Assembly (NCBI GenBank): GCA_943359705.1
Contig: CALRIB010000026.1
Coordinates: 1 to 10,678 of the forward strand
Length of the DNA: 10,678 bases
Direction of reading: 5' to 3'
Origin: Candidatus Nomurabacteria bacterium
GTDB lineage: Bacteria; Patescibacteriota; Minisyncoccia; Phycocordibacterales; UBA2100
Positions within the stretch are counted from its first letter, which is position 1; the number at the start of each line of letters is the position of its first letter. A model generated the notes under the pieces. The model saw only the letters and a program-made list of their open reading frames with translations. It had not been told where the DNA came from and made no database searches. Below are positions 5,832 through 10,678 of this stretch, in pieces. Made by a program: the position numbers and the translations under genes.

Positions 5832-7298
5832 CTACTTGGCAAGATCGAGTTTCTCATCGATGCGAATCTTCGACACGAATCCGGGTACGTGACTTACGAG
5901 TATCATCGCTCCCTTGTAGGCGTCGAGTGCCGCAGCTATGACGGGAAGATGGCGGAAATTCATGTGATTGGTCGGCTCGTCGAGAATAAGGAGTCCGGGC
6001 TTGAGGAGTACCAGCCGCGCAAATGCCACGAGCCCTTTTTGGCCTTCGGAGAGATGCCCTATTTTCGTGTGGATCATTTCCGCGGAAATGAGAAAGCCTG
6101 CGGCCGTGGCGCGCAATCTTTCTTCAATCTGCTCCTTCATCACCGACATGAGCTCCTCGTACACGGTCGCTTCGAAGTTGAGGTTGGAAAAATCCTGGCG
6201 GTAATAGCCGACCACAATCCCCTTGCCGATTTCGGCGCCTTCAGCAGTTTTATTTGCAATCGACTCAAGGAGCGTGCTTTTGCCGATGCCGTTGGGGCCA
6301 AGCAGCAAAAGATGCTGATTCTTTTTGAGCGTGATTTCCTTTTTATGCTTTTTGGATTTACTGACGCCGCCTTTCCCGTGAGCAATCGTATTGTAGGAAG
6401 TGATCTTGAGTATCTCGCCCGAAAGGTCTTCCTGAACCGGAATAGTGAACGCCCGAATAGTCTTATCCTCGCGACGCACATCGACCATCGATTCCTCAGC
6501 TTCTTCAGCCTTCGCGCGCATGCGTTTGGCCACGAGCCGGAGCTGGCCGCCTTTCATGGCAAAGAAGTTCGCCTTTTCTTTATTTTCTATTGCAATCTTC
6601 TGCAGCTGCGCATTTTTCATATTTTCTTTCTCCACGCGTGCGCTGATGTCCTTCAATACATCGGAATAGTTGCCCACATACTGCTCCACTTTGTGCGTAT
6701 GAACGTCGAGATATAGTACGCCCTGCGTAAATGAATTGAGGAACGCCGCATCGTGCGAAATAACGATGCACGTTTTGTTGTAGTCGACGAGGAATTTCGT
6801 GAGGTGCTCGATGCCGGCCTTGTCGAGATTGTTGGTGGGCTCGTCGAGAAGCAGTAGCTCCGGTTCTTGGATAAGCGCCGAGGCGAGCAAAAGCCTCGCT
6901 TGCTGCCCACCCGAGAAGGTGCCGACGATGCGGTCGTGCGGCGCATGCACGTTGACCACTTCCAGCACCTCCTCGATGCGCGGGTCGATATCGTATATCT
7001 TCTCGCTAAACATCTTCTCGAAAAATTCTCGGACGCTGAGCTGCAGCTCGGCACGCGGAATGACCTGCCGCGCGGTTGCGATAGTGACCTTCGGCGCGAT
7101 GGTGATGGTGCCCGACTCCGGAAGTTCGGCCCCGATGAGCAATTTGAAAATCGTGCTCTTGCCGGCACCGTTCTGGCCCATCAGCGTGAACTTCATGCCG
7201 CGTCGCACCGAAAAACTGACCTCATCGAAAATGGTTTTGTTGGCGCCGAATTCGTGCGACACGTCGTCGAAGCGCACTATCGTTTCGTCGCGTGACAT
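5832..7298 (-). CDS. ABC-F family ATPase (two ATP-binding cassettes, no membrane domain)
   Basis: ABC-F proteins are soluble twin-cassette ATPases, many of which bind the ribosomal E site and help translation or give antibiotic protection. In 488 residues, cassette 1 has Walker A GQNGAGKST (41-49), signature FSGGQQ (128-133), Walker B LLLLDE (148-153) and H-loop His182. A charged helical linker (about 210-290) follows. Cassette 2 has Walker A GPNGIGKST (334-342), signature LSEGQK (416-421), Walker B LLILDE (436-441) and His470. Oddities: the second signature is LSEGQ instead of LSGGQ/E, its D-loop reads NHMN instead of NHLD, and a lysine-rich insert (KSKKHKKEITLKK, 314-326) precedes the second Walker A. 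Resistance, translation-factor and housekeeping roles cannot be separated from sequence alone. It heads the ABC-F, GIY-YIG, VIT, PQ-loop run and starts 81 bp from the divergent pseudouridine synthase gene. Confidence 0.93.
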   Translation of the reverse strand: MSRDETIVRFDDVSHEFGANKTIFDEVSFSVRRGMKFTLMGQNGAGKSTIFKLLIGAELPESGTITIAPKVTIATARQVIPRAELQLSVREFFEKMFSEKIYDIDPRIEEVLEVVNVHAPHDRIVGTFSGGQQARLLLASALIQEPELLLLDEPTNNLDKAGIEHLTKFLVDYNKTCIVISHDAAFLNSFTQGVLYLDVHTHKVEQYVGNYSDVLKDISARVEKENMKNAQLQKIAIENKEKANFFAMKGGQLRLVAKRMRAKAEEAEESMVDVRREDKTIRAFTIPVQEDLSGEILKITSYNTIAHGKGGVSKSKKHKKEITLKKNQHLLLLGPNGIGKSTLLESIANKTAEGAEIGKGIVVGYYRQDFSNLNFEATVYEELMSVMKEQIEERLRATAAGFLISAEMIHTKIGHLSEGQKGLVAFARLVLLKPGLLILDEPTNHMNFRHLPVIAAALDAYKGAMILVSHVPGFVSKIRIDEKLDLAK

Positions 7299-7306
7299 AA
7301 GCGATT

Positions 7307-7317
7307 ACCCTATCCTA
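7307..7317 (-). promoter_or_regulatory. Possible -10 element(s) for the ABC-F gene
   Basis: Two overlapping weak hexamers, TAGGAT (7317-7312) and TAGGGT (7312-7307), lie 14 and 9 nt before the ATG at 7298. No convincing -35 is present (TTTCAC at 7335-7330 is the best at 17-nt spacing). The gene is divergent from its neighbour and so needs a promoter here, but the exact one is uncertain. Confidence 0.3.
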
Positions 7318-7363
7318 CTCTCGGGTCTTGTGAAAGCTCCTTTCCGCTTTAGCACAATGCGTG

Positions 7364-7369
7364 TATTGT
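7364..7369 (+). promoter_or_regulatory. Likely -10 for the pseudouridine synthase gene
   Basis: TATTGT (7364-7369) ends 10 nt before ATG 7379. The -35 region is weak (around 7340-7346). If used, the mRNA would have a leader of about 3 nt, and the GTG codon at 7361, which would extend the reading frame, would be untranscribed. Confidence 0.4.
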
Positions 7370-7378
7370 AAACGCGCC

Positions 7379-8089
7379 ATGAAAACGCCTCCCGCAAAAC
7401 CACTGTACCCGATGCGTATCAATAAATACCTCGCGCTCAAGAAGTACTGCACACGCCGCGAGGCCGATACGATGATTGAGAAAGGGAAAGTTTTAATCAA
7501 CGGCAAACGAGCGGTGCTTGGAGATAAGGTCAGGGAAACTGATACGGTGGATGTGAAATTCCGCCAAAAAAAATACCGCTACTTCGCCTACTTCAAGCCG
7601 CGCGGCATCATCACGCATTCGCCCCAAGGCGACGAGCAGGACATCGCGATGGTGACGCCTATCGAAGGAGTATTCCCGATCGGCCGCCTCGATAAAGACT
7701 CGTACGGTCTCATCATCCTCACCGACGACGGACGCATCACCGAGACGATGCTGAATCCGAAATACGAGCACGAGAAAGAATATGAGGTCTCCTGTCTCGA
7801 TGAACTGCCGAAATATTTTAAGGAGAGAATGGAGGCCGGTGTAAACATCGGCGACTATACGACAAAACCCTGCTCGGTCACGATTATCGGCAAAAAGAAA
7901 TTTTCTATCATTCTCAAAGAAGGTAAGAGGCACCAGATACGCCGGATGTGCGGCGCATTCGGGCAGAGCGCGACCGAGCTGAAACGTGTACGCGTTATGA
8001 ACATACGGCTCGGCGCACTTCGCTCCGGGGAACATCGCGCCATCGAGGGCGGAGAACTCCAGGTATTTTTGAAGGCACTGGGAGTCTGA
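7379..8089 (+). CDS. rluF: 23S rRNA pseudouridine synthase, RsuA/RluF family
   Basis: This enzyme isomerises a uridine in rRNA to pseudouridine. In 236 residues, an S4 RNA-binding domain (about 12-62; MRINKYLALKKYCTRREAD, LINGKRAVLGDKV) is followed by the catalytic domain with FKPRGIITH (72-80) and FPIGRLDKDSYGLIILTDDG (99-118), whose Asp105 is the catalytic aspartate. HEKEY (131-135), KRHQIRRMCGAFG (183-195) and LKRVRVMNIRLG (201-212) complete the set. The phrases FPIGRLDKDS, HEKEY, an AGV-I-TTK-C block and MNIRLG are closest to RluF (23S U2604) among RsuA/RluB/E/F relatives, though the target base cannot be proved from sequence. It lacks the long basic C-terminal tail of E. coli RluF. The start at 7379 is preferred over GTG 7361, which lies in the promoter. 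Confidence 0.9.
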   Translation: MKTPPAKPLYPMRINKYLALKKYCTRREADTMIEKGKVLINGKRAVLGDKVRETDTVDVKFRQKKYRYFAYFKPRGIITHSPQGDEQDIAMVTPIEGVFPIGRLDKDSYGLIILTDDGRITETMLNPKYEHEKEYEVSCLDELPKYFKERMEAGVNIGDYTTKPCSVTIIGKKKFSIILKEGKRHQIRRMCGAFGQSATELKRVRVMNIRLGALRSGEHRAIEGGELQVFLKALGV

Positions 8090-8185
8090 TGTAGGACGCT
8101 CGCCTTGCGAAGAGAGCCCTGATATCATGACCGTCGTAACAAAAAGGTCGGGGTCTTGTCTTAATCATATACATCAATAACATCT
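8090..8185 (+). promoter_or_regulatory. Intergenic spacer with a possible promoter (TATACA, 8168-8173)
   Basis: This 96-bp spacer lies between two plus-strand genes. TATACA (8168-8173) would be a -10 ending 13 nt before the ATG at 8186, but no matching -35 is seen. No terminator follows the pseudouridine synthase gene: the short TCGC-CTT-GCGA hairpin at 8100-8110 has no T-tract. No Shine-Dalgarno sequence precedes the downstream gene. Confidence 0.3.
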
Positions 8186-8740
8186 ATGAACAAAAACGTC
8201 GTTATCGGAGCAATCGTTATCATCGCGCTCGGGCTCGGTATTTGGTATTTCTCATCGGGCAGCGGCACTACTACTCAAGACACGGCTACAACCACCTCAG
8301 ACACAGGCGGTACCGGCGCCGGCACACCGGCCGCGACGCAAGGAAAGGCCGGCACCTTCCGCAGTATATTCACGCAGACCGGCAACCATCAGTGCTCGTA
8401 TGAGCAGGTGAGCGCAACCGGCCGCGCGAGCAGTGTTGTATACATCGCCGACGGAAAGATGCGCGGCGAATTCCGCACGGCTTCGGGCAACACGAACACC
8501 GCCAGCCTGATGATCTACGACGGCGGCTATCTCTACAGTTGGAAAGAGGGCGCGACAGTCGGAAAAAAGACGACTATCCGCACCATCGCTGATCTTCCGG
8601 AAGCGATTCCCAACGACCTTACGAGCGGCGCTGTCTTCGGTACCGCGAGCGAAAGCGTGGGCTGGGACTGCCACGACTGGGCGAAAGACGTGAAAGTATT
8701 CACCATCCCCACGTACGTAAAGTTCTCAGCAGGTTCCTGA
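8186..8740 (+). CDS. Membrane-anchored extracellular protein of unknown function
   Basis: The 184 residues comprise an N-terminal transmembrane anchor (about 5-22, IGAIVIIALGLGIWYF) after a short cytosolic MNKN, a low-complexity Ser/Thr/Gly-rich tether (23-56), and a globular domain outside the cell. The domain contains CSYEQ, VVYIADGKMRGEF (84-96), SLMIYDGGYLYSWKEG (107-122) and a C-terminal FTIPTYVKF. Its two cysteines, Cys70 and Cys162, could form a disulfide. The strand pattern ADGKMRGEF then YDGGYLYSW resembles LolA/LppX- or DUF4412-like folds that hold hydrophobic ligands. This is a guess from pattern, not a family assignment. A strong terminator follows 17 bp after the stop. It is not evidently linked in function to the upstream pseudouridine synthase. 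Confidence 0.75.
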   Translation: MNKNVVIGAIVIIALGLGIWYFSSGSGTTTQDTATTTSDTGGTGAGTPAATQGKAGTFRSIFTQTGNHQCSYEQVSATGRASSVVYIADGKMRGEFRTASGNTNTASLMIYDGGYLYSWKEGATVGKKTTIRTIADLPEAIPNDLTSGAVFGTASESVGWDCHDWAKDVKVFTIPTYVKFSAGS

Positions 8741-8757
8741 ATTTCGTTTCGCTGACC

Positions 8758-8788
8758 AAAACTGCCCGCTTTTGCGGGCAGTTTTTCT
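8758..8788. terminator. Bidirectional rho-independent terminator
   Basis: A perfect 12-bp inverted repeat (AAAACTGCCCGC at 8758-8769 and GCGGGCAGTTTT at 8774-8785) flanks a TTTT loop and runs into a T-rich tail. The GC core is 7 bp. The A-run on the left gives a T-tract when read from the minus strand, so it can end both convergent units: the gene ending at 8740 and the operon ending at 8794. Confidence 0.92.
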
Positions 8789-8793
8789 TTACT

Positions 8794-9351
8794 CTAAATT
8801 TCTACCAATGTAGTCGTCGCGATGCTGCCGTCTTTTGCGGATTCATCGTAACGTTCGATGCGGAACCCTTTGTTGTGCTTGAAAGCGGAGAATGTGGTGC
8901 CTGTGAGCGCGTAGTAGCAATTCACCCGGCCGATTACGATCGTATTGTTCTGGAGTTCATTAGTCGTGGTGGCGGTGCATCCGTAGGCAGTGCCGAGATC
9001 GTACTCCTTAGTTTTGCCATCGTAGGTGGTGACATCCGCAGCAATCTTCTGTTCGTAGAAATGGAAATCGTCCTGGCTCGTGACGGCCGGATTCGCCTTT
9101 TCGATGTTCCAACTTATTTTGCGGACTGTCGTCGCATCACGGTTCCAAAGCGGCAGAAGAGGTCCGCCTGTCAGATAGAAGCCGAGCTTACCGACCAGAA
9201 AGAACGGTGGCGCGCAATCATCTCCGCCATCCACGTTGACTATCGGCTCCGGGCTGCAGCCGTAGTGGATAGTTGAGCCAACGTAGCGAACGCCAAGAAA
9301 GACAGCGATTGCTATGATACCGAGTGCAACGTTCCGTAAAACCCCTTCCAT
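8794..9351 (-). CDS. Membrane-anchored protein of unknown function, third gene of a DUF2975/XRE operon
   Basis: I do not recognise this 185-residue protein. An N-terminal hydrophobic helix (about 8-25, ALGIIAIAVFLGVRYV) anchors a predicted extracellular part. Four cysteines (32, 46, 125, 145) could form two disulfides; the first pair flanks a Gly/Asp-rich loop (NVDGGDDCAPP). Threonine-rich turns (TATTTNE and IATTTLVE) occur in the C-terminal half. A second hydrophobic patch (50-66, FFLVGKLGFYLTGGPLL) might dip into the membrane. It starts 5 bp after the XRE regulator stop with no Shine-Dalgarno sequence, only an A/T-rich stretch that includes the preceding gene's final codons, so it is probably translated by coupling. 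It ends just before the bidirectional terminator. Its pairing with DUF2975/XRE suggests it may be the effector of that switch, which is speculation. Confidence 0.72.
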   Translation of the reverse strand: MEGVLRNVALGIIAIAVFLGVRYVGSTIHYGCSPEPIVNVDGGDDCAPPFFLVGKLGFYLTGGPLLPLWNRDATTVRKISWNIEKANPAVTSQDDFHFYEQKIAADVTTYDGKTKEYDLGTAYGCTATTTNELQNNTIVIGRVNCYYALTGTTFSAFKHNKGFRIERYDESAKDGSIATTTLVEI

Positions 9352-9356
9352 ATTTT

Positions 9357-9560
9357 TTATTTTTTACATTCTATTAAATCGCCCGGCTGACAATCCAAGG
9401 CCTTGCATATCGCCTCAAGGGTCGAGAATCGGATTGCACGCGCCTTTCCATTTTTGAGAATCGAAACATTGGCCATCGTGATGCCTACCTTCTCGGTAAG
9501 CTCGGTGACGCTCATTTTTCGCTTCGCGAGCATCACATCTATGTTGATGGTGATACTCAT
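9357..9560 (-). CDS. Small XRE/Cro-type DNA-binding regulator (YozG-like)
   Basis: This 67-residue protein is essentially one helix-turn-helix domain. MLAKRKMSVTELTEKVGITM (10-29) gives the first helices, ANVSILKNGKARAIRF (30-45) the recognition helix region, and STLEAICKALDCQPGDLIE (46-64) the conserved tail of YozG-like XRE regulators. It overlaps the upstream DUF2975 gene by ATGA, a common arrangement for the DUF2975/XRE pair, and starts the DNA-binding half of what may be a membrane-sensing switch. It has no dimerisation or ligand domain. It may autoregulate the promoter at 10025-10053, but no clear operator palindrome was seen. Confidence 0.9.
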   Translation of the reverse strand: MSITINIDVMLAKRKMSVTELTEKVGITMANVSILKNGKARAIRFSTLEAICKALDCQPGDLIECKK

Positions 9561-10018
9561 ACCGTGAGATCGTTCTCGGACTTGATATCAATCGCATTCT
9601 TGAGGAGCTTCTCGAGGACCGCCGCAAAAACGCTCATAACGAGCGGTGCGAATATCAGCACGAGTCCGAGCACGGTAGCGCCCGGAGCATTGTCCTTTTC
9701 CGACACGTAGATGATGAAGGGCATCATCAGAGCATAGAGAAGACTGATGCTTCCCGCGCAATATTTGATACTCCAAACGGCAGACACAGATTTTTCAGAG
9801 AAAGCGGTGTTCGCATCGATGTACCGGAGGAGCAAGAATCCCTGATAGAGCGCGTAGAAAAAAGGAACGGCAGTCATGAGCATACCGAGCAATATCGGGA
9901 GATACGTTCCCCCGTTACCGGAAATGCTGACGCCGAGCAGTATCAAGCAGAAGCCCGCGGCGACGAGTCCGATTAGTGCGATGATAGATTTTAAGAACAA
10001 TGTTGAGCCGTGTTTCAT
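9557..10018 (-). CDS. DUF2975 family membrane protein
   Basis: The 153 residues carry four transmembrane helices (about 9-31, 40-65, 83-105 and 113-138) and a short charged C-terminus. The LLLRYIDANTAFSEKSVSAV segment (62-81) between helices 2 and 3 is the DUF2975 hallmark, with the N-T-x-F-S-x-x-(S/N) turn. The molecular role of the family is unknown. It is typically encoded beside a YozG-like XRE regulator, as here with a 4-bp overlap. An upstream ATG (10039) would add seven residues, but it lies inside the promoter whose -10 ends at 10025, so the start at 10018 is preferred and the mRNA would be leaderless. Confidence 0.85.
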   Translation of the reverse strand: MKHGSTLFLKSIIALIGLVAAGFCLILLGVSISGNGGTYLPILLGMLMTAVPFFYALYQGFLLLRYIDANTAFSEKSVSAVWSIKYCAGSISLLYALMMPFIIYVSEKDNAPGATVLGLVLIFAPLVMSVFAAVLEKLLKNAIDIKSENDLTV

Positions 10019-10024
10019 CCTTCC

Positions 10025-10053
10025 AGGGTAAGCTGGCATTTATCGATTGTCAA
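10025..10053 (-). promoter_or_regulatory. Promoter for the DUF2975/XRE/anchored-protein operon
   Basis: A perfect -35 TTGACA (10053-10048), a 17-nt spacer and -10-like TACCCT (10030-10025) lie on the minus strand. The hexamer ends exactly 7 nt before the A of ATG 10018, so transcription is predicted to start on the start codon itself. The geometry matches the aspartokinase promoter. Confidence 0.6.
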
Positions 10054-10078
10054 TATATTATTATCGTTGCCTGGGGAT

Positions 10079-10330
10079 TCAACGATGAATGCAGCCCGCC
10101 CAGCAGCAGGGGCGGCGCATGCCGCCTGAGAGTTTCGAGAGGCCTTTCTTGATACGGATATTTCGCGTGTCGGCCTTTTTGCCCGAAGTGACCCAGCAAA
10201 TCCACTCGTTCCGCGCGAGCGGCGTGATGTCGTCCCATATCGCTCGCGCCTTCGGCGTAGCGATAATGGCCTTCTGCCAATCATCCGGCATCTTGTGGAC
10301 TGTGCCTCCGAGAATCACTTTTTTTATCAT
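10079..10330 (-). CDS. Short YdeI/OmpD-associated-like protein with a cysteine-rich tail
   Basis: This 83-residue protein matches the C-terminal part of the YdeI/OmpD-associated (bacteriocin-protection-type) family: MPDDWQKAI (14-22), PKARAIWDDITPLARNEWIC (26-45), WVTSGKKADTRNIRIKKGL (46-64) and LSGGMRR (67-73). The N-terminal domain of longer members is absent; many small bacterial relatives have only this helical domain. It ends in RRPCCWAGCIHR, three cysteines and a histidine in CC-x3-C-x-H, which could bind a metal. The promoter's -10 overlaps the first ATG (10339), so the second in-frame ATG (10330), 8 nt after the -10, is preferred. It is the second minus-strand unit from the right, 43 bp after the KOW gene. 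The family's function is poorly known. Confidence 0.78.
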   Translation of the reverse strand: MIKKVILGGTVHKMPDDWQKAIIATPKARAIWDDITPLARNEWICWVTSGKKADTRNIRIKKGLSKLSGGMRRPCCWAGCIHR

Positions 10331-10337
10331 ACGATTC

Positions 10338-10346
10338 ATTTTACCA
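10338..10346 (-). promoter_or_regulatory. Extended -10 promoter for the YdeI-like gene
   Basis: TGG-TAAAAT (10346-10338) on the minus strand is an extended -10 with a 5/6 core. It ends 8 nt before ATG 10330. No -35 is seen at 16-18 nt, as expected for this type. It removes ATG 10339 as a start because that codon overlaps the core. Confidence 0.55.
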
Positions 10347-10373
10347 AATCCCTCAAAATCCGGGCTTACTTAA

Positions 10374-10562
10374 CTACTTTATCTCGACATTTTTCGCAAG
10401 AGTTTTGAATCTATTACCGTCCGCCTGCAATACCGTAATAGTTATAGCGCCTGTTTTGCTTGTCTTGATATCTTTCACAACACCCGACTTACCAGCATGC
10501 GTTCCGCCAACAACTTTACACTTCGCACCGTCTTTTAACACATTACTTGCTGTAGGGTTCAT
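10374..10562 (-). CDS. Stand-alone KOW-motif protein
   Basis: The 62 residues form one KOW domain: KDGAKCKVVGGTHAGKSG (10-27), with the invariant Gly and the GGTHAGKSGVV turn, then ITITVLQADGNRFKTLAKNV strands. KOW domains occur in ribosomal proteins L24/L26, S4e and in NusG, where they contact RNA. This is shorter than L24 (about 100 residues) and is not in a ribosomal operon here, so it is not called rplX. It probably binds RNA or the ribosome, but the partner is unknown. It has its own near-consensus promoter, predicted to give a leaderless mRNA, and no Shine-Dalgarno sequence. Confidence 0.82.
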   Translation of the reverse strand: MNPTASNVLKDGAKCKVVGGTHAGKSGVVKDIKTSKTGAITITVLQADGNRFKTLAKNVEIK

Positions 10563-10569
10563 TACCGTA

Positions 10570-10599
10570 ATTCTATCAAAGATTTCGAACGGGAATCAA
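10570..10599 (-). promoter_or_regulatory. Promoter for the KOW gene (-35 plus extended -10)
   Basis: The minus strand has TTGATT (10599-10594), an 18-nt spacer ending in TGA, and TAGAAT (10575-10570): an extended -10 with a 5/6 core. It ends 8 nt before ATG 10562, again predicting an mRNA that begins at or next to the start codon. Confidence 0.65.
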
Positions 10600-10604
10600 A
10601 TTTC

Positions 10605-10678
10605 CTAGTTGCCGGACTTGGAATCCCCTCGATTCGCGCTGCCGCCGTCGCGGCATCGCGATCTCGCGCCGAGCCTCG
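10605..10678 (-). other. Unassigned GC-rich right edge; possible 3' end of a minus-strand gene
   Basis: All three minus-strand frames are open from the window edge to at least 10607, stopping at 10605 (TAG), 10576 (TGA) and 10562 (TAA). The segment from about 10615 is markedly GC-rich compared with the promoter beside it. The frame ending at 10605 in SKSGN would leave the KOW promoter intact and is the most natural, but 24 codons are too few to identify a product. Confidence 0.2.

Noticed and set aside
5828..5857. Longer start for the GIY-YIG gene (ATG 5857)
   Set aside because: It adds ten unconserved residues and overlaps the ABC-F gene; the family begins at MYFVYLLEC.
5826..6716. Long plus-strand open frame (296 codons)
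   Set aside because: It lies antisense to the ABC-F gene, which has all ABC motifs in the other strand; the translation shows no recognisable domain.
8096..8116. Small hairpin after the pseudouridine synthase gene
   Set aside because: Four-base stem with no T-tract; too weak to call a terminator.
10015..10284. Alternative minus-strand frames over the YdeI-like gene
   Set aside because: Arg/Ser-rich shadows; the YdeI motifs and the promoter support the other frame.
10609..10640. Piece resembling a tRNA-Ser anticodon arm (GCCGGACTTGGAATCC)
   Set aside because: No acceptor stem, D-arm or T-arm can be folded around it, so it is not a tRNA gene; perhaps chance similarity.
1..10678. CRISPR array, insertion sequence, attachment site or prophage
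   Set aside because: No regularly spaced repeats, transposase, integrase or flanking direct repeats were seen by eye.

Overview
The window reads as a dense, standard-code bacterial chromosome segment, probably from a Candidate Phyla Radiation (Patescibacteria/Parcubacteria-like) organism. That assignment is inference. It rests on small proteins, gaps mostly under 100 bp, almost no Shine-Dalgarno sequences, and a set of families often met in those genomes: a DUF5666-like secreted protein, a one-domain asparaginase, a stand-alone KOW protein, a class E/F-type sortase and short membrane-anchored exported proteins. TGA is used as a normal stop, which argues against the recoded CPR lineages. No rRNA, tRNA, transposase, phage gene or CRISPR array was found.

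Layout, left to right. Positions 1-3564 are a minus-strand block read right to left: a DUF5666-like secreted protein, a one-domain asparaginase, a three-part protein (unknown N-terminus, YbaK/ProX-like tRNA-editing domain, degenerate Asp/Glu-racemase-like domain), then the N-terminus of an aspartokinase that runs off the left edge. The last three all bear on aspartate/asparagine chemistry or on proofreading of amino acids on tRNA. Positions 3565-3666 hold two divergent promoters. A plus-strand sortase follows (3667-4296) and ends stop-to-stop against a minus-strand block (4297-7298): ABC-F ATPase, small GIY-YIG protein, VIT1/CCC1-type Fe/Mn transporter and a PQ-loop-like membrane protein, with 4 to 16 bp between genes.

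Positions 7379-8740 are plus strand: an RluF-type 23S rRNA pseudouridine synthase and a membrane-anchored extracellular protein. They face the last minus-strand block (8794-10562) across a strong bidirectional terminator. That block holds a KOW protein, a short YdeI-like protein with a cysteine-rich tail, and a DUF2975 membrane protein / XRE regulator / anchored protein operon. The rightmost ~75 bp are GC-rich and unassigned.

The main window-wide signal is regulatory. Wherever a transcription unit begins, a recognisable -10 (often extended, or with TTGACA) lies about 7 to 14 nt before the ATG, so the mRNAs would have almost no 5' leader. The main gene-level curiosity is the asparaginase plus editing/pseudo-racemase pair next to aspartokinase.
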